A stretch of 64,000 bases of DNA from Stutzerimonas stutzeri RCH2 (GTDB lineage Bacteria; Pseudomonadota; Gammaproteobacteria; Pseudomonadales; Pseudomonadaceae), in contig NC_019936.1 in NCBI RefSeq assembly GCF_000327065.1, forward strand, positions 2,046,001-2,110,000, read 5' to 3'. Each line of letters starts with the position of its first letter. Position 1 is the first letter of the stretch. This document shows positions 48,115-56,571 of the stretch, in pieces. The translations under genes and the position numbers were made by a program. The notes under the pieces were generated by a model. That model worked only from the letters and a program-made list of their open reading frames with translations. It was not told the origin of the DNA and did no database searches.

Positions 48115-48732
48115 CTATTGCCAAGCGCTGGCTGGTAGCGGCCGGGCCGGAGCCAGGCCACCGCGGCACTTGATGACCCGCAGCTGCACCGGCTGTGCTT
48201 CCAGTGTCAGGCGCAATGCTGCGGGCGACGGATTTTCCGCTTCGCGCAGCGGGCGATAGGCAAAGGCCAGGGTCTGGCCGGTTTCGGCGGCTATCTGCAA
48301 TCGCCGCAGGGCGCGGTCGTCGGCCTGCCGTGGCCAGCACAGTACGGCGGCGCAACTGCCGGAGCGCAGGCACTGTTCGGCGCTCCACAAGGCATCGCGG
48401 TCCTTGGCCTGGACGATGACCAGATGGCGCAGATCCACGCCAGCCGCCAGCCAGGCCTGGGGGCAGGGACGATGGGGCGGGGCGACCAGCACGACACGTT
48501 CGCCTGCGCTGGTCAGCCTGGCGAGCGTCGGCCACAGCAGGCGTAGCTCGCCGATCCCTGGGGCTGCGAAAAGGATTTCGCTGAGTGCCGAATCCGGCCA
48601 GCCGCCAGCGGGCAAGAGCGCATCCAGCATGGCATGTCCGGTCGGTTGGGCCGCCGTAGGAGATGCAACGGGCTGGCCACGCCAGATGCGGCGAGCATCC
48701 AGCAGGCGGTCAAGGGCGACCACGGAAGACAT
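48115..48732 (-). CDS. imuA: ImuA, RecA/SulA-like mutasome accessory protein
   Basis: The 205-residue protein has a RecA-like core without a proper Walker A motif; typical ImuA segments are [17 protein letters not shown] and [13 protein letters not shown]. It is required together with ImuB and DnaE2 for damage-induced mutagenesis. ATG 48732 is 20 bases from a LexA box. It heads the imuA-imuB-dnaE2 operon; a lexA2 gene, present in front of this operon in P. putida, is missing here. Confidence 0.92.
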   Translation of the reverse strand: MSSVVALDRLLDARRIWRGQPVASPTAAQPTGHAMLDALLPAGGWPDSALSEILFAAPGIGELRLLWPTLARLTSAGERVVLVAPPHRPCPQAWLAAGVDLRHLVIVQAKDRDALWSAEQCLRSGSCAAVLCWPRQADDRALRRLQIAAETGQTLAFAYRPLREAENPSPAALRLTLEAQPVQLRVIKCRGGLAPARPLPASAWQ

Positions 48733-48751
48733 GAGAGAAATATCCGAATAA

Positions 48752-48792
48752 CTGTATATAGATACAGTATTAGGGTGACCAGGTCTGGTCAA
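48752..48792 (-). promoter_or_regulatory. LexA box and promoter of the imuA operon
   Basis: 48752-48767 reads CTGTATATAGATACAG, a perfect CTGT-N8-ACAG SOS box. On the minus strand a -35 TTGACC (48787-48792) lies 17 bases before a -10-like TACTGT that falls inside the box, so LexA would block RNA polymerase. The imuA start codon is 20 bases downstream. Confidence 0.92.
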
Positions 48793-48890
48793 GTTGGCTC
48801 GGATGGACGAGCGTATCCGGTGGGGCTGCTGACGGGTCGAGCGGCGCTGCCTGGGGAAAACAGCGAGAGCCAGGCATCAATAACCGTCGC

Positions 48891-49016
48891 TTGTACTTGG
48901 AAAATCAGTGCATTAGCATTCGCGCCCGGGATTAAGGCCGCAGTGCCTCTATTTGCTATTCCCCGGCCATATCGAAATAGAAAGCCCGGTTCGCCCGCGA
49001 TCCGGGCTTTTTCTTT
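48891..49016 (+). ncRNA. Candidate small RNA or mtnA leader
   Basis: A promoter-like pair TTGTAC (48891-48896) and TAGCAT (48914-48919) with a 17-base spacer faces right. About 60 bases after the expected start (near 48926), a strong terminator closes: AAAGCCCGG / CCGGGCTTT (48981-49010) followed by TTTTTCTTT. This would give a transcript of roughly 90 nucleotides. It does not match a family I know. An attenuated mtnA leader is the alternative. No coding frame of note is present between 48793 and 49071. Confidence 0.35.
48981..49016 (+). terminator. Intrinsic terminator upstream of mtnA
   Basis: Nine-base-pair stem AAAGCCCGG with CCGGGCTTT, 12-base loop, then a T-rich tail. It lies 56 bases before the mtnA start, not after any annotated plus-strand gene. 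Confidence 0.75.
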
Positions 49017-49071
49017 GCTGTGCGGGGCGCATGATGGTCCTGTATCGACGAAGCTGAACGAGGGAAATGCC

Positions 49072-50148
49072 ATGCGCGAGCGTTTGTTGGCTACGGAAAA
49101 GGTTAAGTCGATCGAATGGCTGGACGGGCGCCTGAATCTGCTCGATCAGCGCAAGCTTCCCGTCGAAGAAGTTTGGTGCAGTTATGATTCCGCCGCGTCG
49201 ATCGCTGCGGCGATCCGGGATATGGTCGTGCGCGGCGCGCCGGCAATCGGAATCAGCGCTGCCTATGCCCTGGTCCTTGCCGTGCGTGTCCGTATCGCCG
49301 ATGGCGGTGATTGGCGGCAGGCGCTGGAGGAGGACTTCAAGGTGCTGGCCGACTCCCGTCCCACCGCGGTCAATCTGTTCTGGGCGCTGAATCAGATGCG
49401 CGAACGGCTGGAGCGCCTCAAGCCGGGTGAAGACCCGTATGCAGCGCTGGAAGCCCAGGCCATTTCGATCCATGACAGCGATCGCGAGGCAAATCTGGCG
49501 ATGGCGCAATTTGGCGTCGACCTCATTCGCCGGCATCAGGGCAGTCCGCAGAACCTGCTCACCCATTGCAATACCGGGGCACTGGCGACCGGCGGTTTTG
49601 GTACGGCGCTCGGAGTCATCCGTGCGGCGCATCTCGAGGGGCTGGTGGAGCGGGTATACGTCGATGAAACTCGGCCGTGGTTGCAGGGCTCTCGGCTGAC
49701 GGCCTGGGAGCTGCTCGGTGATGGTGTTCCGGCTATGGTGAATGCTGACTCGGCGGCTGCTCATCTGATGAAATCCAGAGGCATTTCCTGGGTGATCGTC
49801 GGTGCGGATCGCATCACCGCCAATGGCGATGTGGCGAACAAGATTGGCACCTACCAGCTTGCGGTCCTGGCGATGCACCACGGCGTGCGTTTCATGGTGG
49901 TGGCGGCAAGTTCGACCATCGACATGGCGTTGGAGAGTGGCGAAGAGATCCAGATCGAGGAACGCGCCGGCAGCGAGCTGCTTGAGGTCAATGGTCAGCG
50001 CTTCGCGGCTGATGTTGAGGCATTCAATCCGGTGTTCGACGTGACGCCGGCCGACCTCATCGACGCCATCGTCACCGAGAAAGGTGTGGTCGAGCGCCCG
50101 AACGCCGCGAAGCTGGCTGAGCTGATGAGCCGCAAACGGCTGCACTGA
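49072..50148 (+). CDS. mtnA: S-methyl-5-thioribose-1-phosphate isomerase
   Basis: The 358-residue enzyme isomerises methylthioribose 1-phosphate to methylthioribulose 1-phosphate in the methionine salvage pathway. It shows the eIF2B-like fold with the catalytic Cys166 in [12 protein letters not shown] and Asp246 in VGADRI. Length fits (B. subtilis about 353). AGGGAAA lies before ATG 49072. It precedes gyrA in Pseudomonas as here, with a 134-base gap that carries the gyrA promoter. No other mtn gene is in the window. Confidence 0.95.
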   Translation: MRERLLATEKVKSIEWLDGRLNLLDQRKLPVEEVWCSYDSAASIAAAIRDMVVRGAPAIGISAAYALVLAVRVRIADGGDWRQALEEDFKVLADSRPTAVNLFWALNQMRERLERLKPGEDPYAALEAQAISIHDSDREANLAMAQFGVDLIRRHQGSPQNLLTHCNTGALATGGFGTALGVIRAAHLEGLVERVYVDETRPWLQGSRLTAWELLGDGVPAMVNADSAAAHLMKSRGISWVIVGADRITANGDVANKIGTYQLAVLAMHHGVRFMVVAASSTIDMALESGEEIQIEERAGSELLEVNGQRFAADVEAFNPVFDVTPADLIDAIVTEKGVVERPNAAKLAELMSRKRLH

Positions 50149-50282
50149 GCAACGGTCGATCGCGCTCGGGCGTGGTGTGCAAGCCGGTTTTGCTCCGTGC
50201 AAGGCTCAGTTTATAGCAGTCGTCTGTGTTACCATCCCGCGCTTATTACAGGACCCTGCTGACTATAAGGAACCAGGCTTCC

Positions 50283-53093
50283 ATGGGCGAACTGGCCAAA
50301 GAAATCCTCCCGGTCAATATCGAAGACGAGCTCAAGCAGTCCTACCTTGATTACGCCATGAGCGTGATCATTGGCCGTGCGCTGCCGGACGCGCGCGATG
50401 GCCTGAAACCGGTACACCGCCGCGTGCTGTTCGCCATGAGCGAGCTTGGCAATGACTGGAACAAGCCGTACAAGAAATCCGCCCGTGTGGTCGGTGACGT
50501 GATCGGTAAGTACCACCCGCACGGTGACTCGGCGGTATACGACACCATCGTGCGTATGGCGCAGCCGTTTTCGCTGCGCTACATGCTGGTCGACGGCCAG
50601 GGCAACTTCGGTTCGGTCGACGGCGACAGCGCTGCAGCGATGCGTTACACCGAAGTGCGCATGGCCAAGCTGGCCCATGAGCTGCTGGCCGACCTGGAGA
50701 AGGAAACCGTCGACTGGGTGCCCAACTACGACGGCACCGAGCAGATCCCGGCGGTCATGCCGACCAAGGTTCCCAACCTGCTGGTAAACGGCTCCAGCGG
50801 TATTGCGGTAGGCATGGCAACCAACATCCCGCCGCATAACCTGGGCGAAGTCATCGATGGTTGCCTGGCGCTGATCGACAACGCCGATATCACCATCGAC
50901 GAACTCATGCAGTTCATCCCTGGCCCCGATTTCCCCACAGCCGGCATCATCAACGGTCGTGCTGGCATCATCGAGGCCTACCGCACCGGCCGCGGGCGCA
51001 TCTATATCCGTGCGCGTGCCGATATCGAAGATATCGACAAGGTCGGCGGCCGCCAGCAGATCGTCATCACCGAGCTGCCTTACCAGCTGAACAAGGCACG
51101 GCTGATCGAGAAGATCGCCGAGCTGGTGAAAGAGAAGAAGATCGAAGGCATCACCGAGTTGCGTGACGAGTCCGACAAGGACGGCATGCGCGTGGTCATC
51201 GAGCTGCGCCGCGGCGAAGTGCCCGAGGTGATCCTCAACAACCTCTATGCGCAGACCCAGCTGCAGAGCGTCTTCGGTATCAACGTGGTCGCGCTCATCG
51301 ATGGCCAGCCGCGCACGCTGAACCTCAAAGAGCTGCTGGAAGCCTTCGTTCGCCACCGTCGCGAAGTCGTCACCCGCCGTACCGTCTATGAGCTGCGCAA
51401 GGCGCGCGAGCGTGGCCACATTCTTGAGGGGCAGGCGGTCGCGCTGTCCAACATCGATCCGGTCATCGCGGTGATCAAGGCTTCGCCAACTCCAGCCGAG
51501 GCCAAGGATGCGCTGATTTCCACTGCCTGGGAATCGAGCGCCGTCGAGGCGATGGTAGAGCGCGCAGGGGCTGATGCCTGTCGTCCGGAAGGTCTCGATC
51601 CGCAGTTCGGGTTGCGTGATGGCAAGTACTTCCTTTCGCCAGAGCAGGCCCAGGCGATTCTCGATCTTCGTCTGCACCGCCTGACCGGTCTCGAGCACGA
51701 GAAGCTGCTCAGCGAGTACCAGGAAATTCTCACCCAGATCGGCGAGCTGATCCGCATCCTGACCAATCCGGTTCGCCTGATGGAAGTCATCCGCGAAGAA
51801 CTGGAAGGCGTGAAGCGCGATTTCGGCGATGCACGGCGCACCGAGATTCTCGAGTCGCGTCTGGACCTGACGCTGGCGGACCTGATCACCGAAGAAGAGC
51901 GCGTCGTCACCATCTCGCATGGTGGTTATGCCAAGTCGCAACCGCTGGCCGCCTACCAGGCGCAGCGCCGTGGTGGTCGCGGCAAGGCTGCGACTGGGGT
52001 GAAGGAAGAGGATTACGTCGAGCATCTACTGGTTGCCAACAGCCATACCACGCTGCTGCTGTTCTCCAGCAAGGGCAAGGTGTACTGGCTGAAGACCTAC
52101 GAGATTCCCGAAGCATCGCGTACTTCGCGTGGCCGCCCGCTGGTCAACCTGCTGCCGCTCGACGAGGGCGAGCGCATTACCGCGATGCTTCAGGTCGATC
52201 TGGAAGCGCTGCGCAAACAGGCCGCCGAAGGTGAGGACGATCTGGACGACGCGGAAGGCCTGGTCATCGAGCACGATGATGCGGACGAGGTCGAAAGCGA
52301 TGACGCCGACAGCGACGAGAAAGACGAGCCGACCGGCTCCTACATTTTCATGGCTACTGCCAATGGCACGGTCAAGAAGACACCGCTGGTGCAGTTCAGC
52401 CGGCCGCGTACGTCCGGCCTGATCGCGCTCAAGCTGGAAGAGGGCGATACCCTGATCGCCGCAGCCGTGACCGATGGCGCCCAGGAAGTGATGATGTTCT
52501 CCGATGGCGGCAAGGTCATCCGCTTCAAGGAAAGCAAGGTGCGCATCATGGGGCGTAATGCTCGCGGTGTGCGCGGTATGCGTCTGCCCGAAGGGCAGCG
52601 CATCATTTCCATGCTGATCCCGGAGACGGGCGCGCAGATTCTCACCGCGTCCGTGCGTGGCTACGGCAAGCGCACCGCGATGGAAGAGTTCCCGCGTCGC
52701 GGCCGTGGCGGCCAGGGCGTCATCGCCATGGTCACCAACGAGCGCAACGGTCCGTTGGTAGGCGCTGTGCAGGTGCTCGAGGGCGAGGAGATCATGCTGA
52801 TTTCCGATCAGGGCACGCTCGTGCGGACCCGCGTCGACGAGGTGTCATCGCTGGGCCGCAATACTCAGGGTGTCACCCTGATCAAGCTGAGCAAGGGCGA
52901 GCATCTGGTAGGCCTGGAGCGCGTGCAGGAGCCATCCGAGGAAGACGTGCTGGAAGACATCGAAGCGCTGCTCGATGACGACGCTCTCGAGAAGGAAATG
53001 CCTGTGCTCAGCACCGAGCCGAGCGAGGATGAACTGCTCGGCGGGGCTGGCGACGTATCTCCGGATGTGGTGCCGACAGACGACGAAGACTGA
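50283..53093 (+). CDS. gyrA: DNA gyrase subunit A
   Basis: The 936-residue subunit cuts and rejoins DNA for negative supercoiling. The catalytic Tyr122 ([10 protein letters not shown]) is present. The quinolone-resistance region reads [11 protein letters not shown], with Ser83 and Asp87, the susceptible state. The C-terminal beta-pinwheel has a GyrA box, QRRGGRG. An acidic insert rich in Asp/Glu (about residues 649-683) makes it longer than E. coli GyrA (875), as in other pseudomonads. AAGGA lies upstream of ATG 50283. serC follows after about 100 bases. Confidence 0.97.
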   Translation: MGELAKEILPVNIEDELKQSYLDYAMSVIIGRALPDARDGLKPVHRRVLFAMSELGNDWNKPYKKSARVVGDVIGKYHPHGDSAVYDTIVRMAQPFSLRYMLVDGQGNFGSVDGDSAAAMRYTEVRMAKLAHELLADLEKETVDWVPNYDGTEQIPAVMPTKVPNLLVNGSSGIAVGMATNIPPHNLGEVIDGCLALIDNADITIDELMQFIPGPDFPTAGIINGRAGIIEAYRTGRGRIYIRARADIEDIDKVGGRQQIVITELPYQLNKARLIEKIAELVKEKKIEGITELRDESDKDGMRVVIELRRGEVPEVILNNLYAQTQLQSVFGINVVALIDGQPRTLNLKELLEAFVRHRREVVTRRTVYELRKARERGHILEGQAVALSNIDPVIAVIKASPTPAEAKDALISTAWESSAVEAMVERAGADACRPEGLDPQFGLRDGKYFLSPEQAQAILDLRLHRLTGLEHEKLLSEYQEILTQIGELIRILTNPVRLMEVIREELEGVKRDFGDARRTEILESRLDLTLADLITEEERVVTISHGGYAKSQPLAAYQAQRRGGRGKAATGVKEEDYVEHLLVANSHTTLLLFSSKGKVYWLKTYEIPEASRTSRGRPLVNLLPLDEGERITAMLQVDLEALRKQAAEGEDDLDDAEGLVIEHDDADEVESDDADSDEKDEPTGSYIFMATANGTVKKTPLVQFSRPRTSGLIALKLEEGDTLIAAAVTDGAQEVMMFSDGGKVIRFKESKVRIMGRNARGVRGMRLPEGQRIISMLIPETGAQILTASVRGYGKRTAMEEFPRRGRGGQGVIAMVTNERNGPLVGAVQVLEGEEIMLISDQGTLVRTRVDEVSSLGRNTQGVTLIKLSKGEHLVGLERVQEPSEEDVLEDIEALLDDDALEKEMPVLSTEPSEDELLGGAGDVSPDVVPTDDED

Positions 53094-53195
53094 TCGGCGA
53101 AAGCAATCCGCAAACAGGTGGTAGCGCGGTGGTCGGTAGAGGTACCGGTCGCCGCGCCGCGGGAATCAACATCGAGCAAGAGCGAGAGAACAGCA

Positions 53196-54281
53196 GTGAG
53201 CAAACGCGCCTTTAACTTCTGTGCCGGTCCGGCTGCGCTTCCCGAAGCCGTCCTTCAGCGCGCCCAGGCGGAGCTTCTCGACTGGCATGGCAAGGGCCTG
53301 TCGGTCATGGAGATGAGTCACCGTAGCGACGAATACACCGCCATCGCCGAAAAGGCCGAGCAGGATCTGCGCGACCTGCTGGCGATTCCGTCGAACTACA
53401 AGGTGCTGTTCCTCCAGGGGGGCGCCAGCCAGCAGTTTGCAGAGATTCCGCTGAATCTGCTGCCGGAAGATGGAGTTGCGGACTATATCGATACGGGTAT
53501 CTGGTCACGCAAGGCGATCGAAGAAGCCCGTCGTTTCGGCAACGTCAACGTCGCGGCCAGCGCCAAACCCCTCGATTACTTCGCGATCCCGGGGCAGAAC
53601 GACTGGCAGCTCAGCGAGCGCGCTGCGTACCTGCACTACGCGAGCAACGAAACCATTGGCGGCCTGCAGTTCGACTGGGTCCCTGAGGTTGGCGATACAC
53701 CGCTGGTCGTCGACATGTCCTCGGACATTCTGTCGCGGACCATCGACGTGTCGAAGTTCGGCCTGATCTACGCCGGTGCGCAGAAGAACATCGGGCCGTC
53801 GGGCCTAGTGGTCGTCATCGTTCGTGAAGACCTGCTTGGTCGCGCGCGTTCCGCCTGCCCGACCATGCTCGACTACAAGATCGCCGCGGATAACGGCTCT
53901 ATGTACAACACACCGGCAACCTTTTCCTGGTACCTCTCGGGGCTGGTCTTCGAGTGGCTGAAGGAGCAGGGCGGCGTCGAGGCGATGGAACAGCGCAACC
54001 GCGCGAAGAAGGACATGCTCTACGGCGCCATCGATGCCAGCGATTTCTACACCAATCCCATCGCCGTCAACGCGCGTTCGTGGATGAACGTGCCGTTCCG
54101 TCTGGCCGACGAGCGTTTGGACAAGTCGTTCCTGGCCGGTGCCGACGCGCGCGGCCTGTTGAACCTCAAAGGTCATCGCTCCGTGGGCGGCATGCGCGCA
54201 TCGATCTACAACGCTGTCGGTCTGGACGCGGTCGAAGCGCTGGTGGCCTACATGGCCGAGTTCGAGAAGGAGCACGGCTGA
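53196..54281 (+). CDS. serC: Phosphoserine aminotransferase
   Basis: The 361-residue PLP enzyme makes phosphoserine from 3-phosphohydroxypyruvate and also serves pyridoxine synthesis. The N-terminus SKRAFNFCAGPAALP and the PLP lysine in GAQKNIGPSGL are canonical. The start is GTG at 53196; the length (E. coli 362) supports it. Its TGA overlaps the pheA ATG, so both are translated from one mRNA. Order serC-pheA-hisC-tyrA/aroA-cmk-rpsA is the known Pseudomonas supraoperon. Confidence 0.96.
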   Translation: MSKRAFNFCAGPAALPEAVLQRAQAELLDWHGKGLSVMEMSHRSDEYTAIAEKAEQDLRDLLAIPSNYKVLFLQGGASQQFAEIPLNLLPEDGVADYIDTGIWSRKAIEEARRFGNVNVAASAKPLDYFAIPGQNDWQLSERAAYLHYASNETIGGLQFDWVPEVGDTPLVVDMSSDILSRTIDVSKFGLIYAGAQKNIGPSGLVVVIVREDLLGRARSACPTMLDYKIAADNGSMYNTPATFSWYLSGLVFEWLKEQGGVEAMEQRNRAKKDMLYGAIDASDFYTNPIAVNARSWMNVPFRLADERLDKSFLAGADARGLLNLKGHRSVGGMRASIYNAVGLDAVEALVAYMAEFEKEHG

Positions 54282-55378
54282 TGAGCGACGCCGATCAGCT
54301 GAAGGCCCTGCGGGTTCGAATCGACAGTCTCGACGAGCGCATTCTTGACCTGATCAGCGAGCGCGCCCGCTGCGCCCAGGAGGTTGCCCGGGTCAAGACG
54401 GCGGCGCTGGCCGAAGGCGAGTCGGCGGTGTTCTATCGTCCGGAGCGCGAAGCCTGGGTGCTCAAGCACATCATGGAGCTCAACCGCGGGCCGCTCGACA
54501 ACGAGGAGATGGCGCGTCTGTTCCGCGAGATCATGTCGTCCTGCCTGGCCCTGGAGCAGCCGCTCCGGGTCGCCTATCTCGGTCCGGAAGGTACGTTCTC
54601 TCAGGCCGCGGCGCTCAAGCACTTCGGCCATGCGGTGATCAGCACGCCGATGGCGGCCATCGACGAAGTATTCCGTGAGGTTGTGGCGGGGGCCGTGAAT
54701 TTCGGCGTAGTGCCGGTGGAGAACTCCACCGAAGGCGCGGTCAATCACACGCTGGATAGCTTCCTCGAACACGACATCGTGATCTGCGGCGAGGTGGAGT
54801 TGCGTATCCATCATCATCTGCTGGTGGGTGAGACGACCAAGACTGATCGGATCACGCGCATCTACTCCCATGCGCAATCGCTGGCGCAGTGTCGTAAGTG
54901 GCTTGATGCCCACTACCCGAATGTCGAACGCGTAGCGGTTTCCAGCAATGCGGATGCGGCCAAGCGGGTCAAGAGCGAGTGGAATTCGGCGGCTATCGCC
55001 GGAGACATGGCTGCCCAGCTCTACGGTCTGACCAAGCTGGCCGAGAAGATCGAGGATCGCCCGGACAACTCCACGCGCTTCCTGATCATTGGCAGCCAGG
55101 AAGTGCCGCCGACCGGCGATGACAAGACTTCGATCATCGTCTCGATGCGCAACAAGCCAGGGGCCTTGCATGAGCTACTGGTGCCATTCCATGCCAACGG
55201 CATCGACTTGACCCGCATCGAAACACGGCCATCGCGCAGCGGCAAATGGACCTACGTGTTCTTCATCGACTTCCTCGGCCATCATCAGGATCCGCTGATC
55301 AAGGATGTGCTGGAGAAGATCGGTCAGGAAGCCGTAGCGCTGAAAGTGTTGGGCTCCTATCCCAAAGCAGTCCTTTGA
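54281..55378 (+). CDS. pheA: Chorismate mutase / prephenate dehydratase (P-protein)
   Basis: The 365-residue bifunctional enzyme leads from chorismate to phenylpyruvate. The AroQ chorismate mutase domain occupies about residues 1-95 (LRVRIDSLDERILDLISERARCAQ, split by helices), the dehydratase about 95-275 (LGPEGTFSQAAALKHFG, NSTEGAVNHTLD, TRFLII) and the ACT domain the last 80 (PGALHELLVPF, RIETRPSR). The ACT domain implies phenylalanine feedback. It overlaps serC by one base. Confidence 0.96.
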   Translation: MSDADQLKALRVRIDSLDERILDLISERARCAQEVARVKTAALAEGESAVFYRPEREAWVLKHIMELNRGPLDNEEMARLFREIMSSCLALEQPLRVAYLGPEGTFSQAAALKHFGHAVISTPMAAIDEVFREVVAGAVNFGVVPVENSTEGAVNHTLDSFLEHDIVICGEVELRIHHHLLVGETTKTDRITRIYSHAQSLAQCRKWLDAHYPNVERVAVSSNADAAKRVKSEWNSAAIAGDMAAQLYGLTKLAEKIEDRPDNSTRFLIIGSQEVPPTGDDKTSIIVSMRNKPGALHELLVPFHANGIDLTRIETRPSRSGKWTYVFFIDFLGHHQDPLIKDVLEKIGQEAVALKVLGSYPKAVL

Positions 55379-55385
55379 TATTGCG

Positions 55386-55455
55386 GCTTCAGGCTGCGGT
55401 GGCGGGGGACAGGCGGGCGGCTTGTACCAGCTGCCAGAGGCCTGCAGCCTGAGGC
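55386..55455. repeat. Imperfect inverted repeat between pheA and hisC
   Basis: GCTTCAGGCTGC (55386-55397) and GCAGCCTGAGGC (55444-55455) are complementary at 11 of 12 positions, separated by 46 bases. It resembles the small intergenic inverted repeats common in P. stutzeri-like genomes and may be a REP-type element or a processing hairpin. Confidence 0.4.
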
Positions 55456-55461
55456 TTATTT

Positions 55462-56571
55462 ATGAGTTGTGATTACCTTGCTTTGGCTCAGCCGGGCGTG
55501 CAGAAGCTGTCTCCCTATGTACCGGGTAAGCCGGTTGACGAGCTGGCACGCGAGCTGAATTTGGACCCTGCTGGAATCGTCAAGCTTGCCAGCAACGAAA
55601 ACCCGCTGGGACCAAGCCCGAAAGTACTTGATGCGATCAGGGCTGAGCTTTCGGAGCTGACCCGCTACCCGGACGGTAACGGTTTCGCGCTAAAGCAGCG
55701 GCTCGCCGAACGCTATTCGGTTGGCATCAATCAGGTCACCCTGGGCAACGGCTCCAATGACATTCTTGAGCTGATTGCGCGCGCCTATCTGGCGCCCGGG
55801 CTCAACGCCGTGTTCAGCGAGCATGCCTTCGCTGTCTATCCGATTGCCACGCAAGCGGTCGGTGCCGAGGGGCGTGCCGTGCCGGCAAAGAACTGGGGCC
55901 ACGATCTCGACGCAATGGCGGCGGCCATCGACGAAAACACCCGAGTGGTTTTTGTCGCCAACCCCAACAATCCGACCGGAACCTGGTTCGATGCTGCTGC
56001 GCTGGGCGGATTTCTCGCTCGCGTACCGGAGCATGTCCTGGTGGTGCTGGATGAGGCCTATATCGAATATGCCGAAGGTCAGGAGCTGCCTGATGGGCTG
56101 GCGTTCCTCGCCGACTATCCCAATCTGCTGGTTTCGCGCACCTTCTCCAAGGCCTATGGCCTGGCGGCCCTGCGCGTCGGCTACGCCATCAGCTCGCCAG
56201 TGATCGCCGACGTACTGAACCGTGTCAGGCAGCCATTCAACGTGAATAGTCTGGCGCTGGCGGCGGCTTGCGCAGCGCTGGATGACGTCGATTATCTGCT
56301 TGCCAGCCGCAAGGCGAATGATGCCGGAATGCTTCAGCTGGAAACGGGTTTCCGTCAGCTGGGGCTGGAGTGGATTCCTTCTCGGGGCAATTTCATCGCG
56401 GTGGATTTCGCCCGCGATGCTACTCCGATCAACCAGGCGTTATTGCGAGAAGGGGTGATTGTGCGTCCTGTGGCCGGATACGGTATGCCAACCTTCCTGC
56501 GTGTCTCAATTGGCACCGAGCAGGAAAATGCACGCTTTCTCGATGTGCTGCGCCAGGTACTCGCTCAGTGA
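55462..56571 (+). CDS. hisC: Histidinol-phosphate / aromatic aminotransferase
   Basis: The 369-residue fold-type I PLP enzyme has KLASNENPLGPSPK, NPNNPTGTW and the PLP lysine in SRTFSKAYGLAALRVGY, all HisC hallmarks. Placed between pheA and tyrA-aroA, it probably acts mainly on aromatic amino acids (the hisC2 copy of Pseudomonas), beside a histidine-operon copy expected elsewhere. Its TGA overlaps the GTG start of tyrA-aroA by four bases. Confidence 0.95.
   Translation: MSCDYLALAQPGVQKLSPYVPGKPVDELARELNLDPAGIVKLASNENPLGPSPKVLDAIRAELSELTRYPDGNGFALKQRLAERYSVGINQVTLGNGSNDILELIARAYLAPGLNAVFSEHAFAVYPIATQAVGAEGRAVPAKNWGHDLDAMAAAIDENTRVVFVANPNNPTGTWFDAAALGGFLARVPEHVLVVLDEAYIEYAEGQELPDGLAFLADYPNLLVSRTFSKAYGLAALRVGYAISSPVIADVLNRVRQPFNVNSLALAAACAALDDVDYLLASRKANDAGMLQLETGFRQLGLEWIPSRGNFIAVDFARDATPINQALLREGVIVRPVAGYGMPTFLRVSIGTEQENARFLDVLRQVLAQ

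Noticed and set aside
48107..48535. N-terminal extension of imuB by 143 codons
   Set aside because: It lies inside imuA, is Arg/Pro-rich, and the ImuB family begins at the [10 protein letters not shown] start.
50229..52025. 598-codon open frame antisense to gyrA
   Set aside because: gyrA is certain on the plus strand; the antisense frame is a GC-bias artefact with His/Asp-rich, non-protein-like composition.
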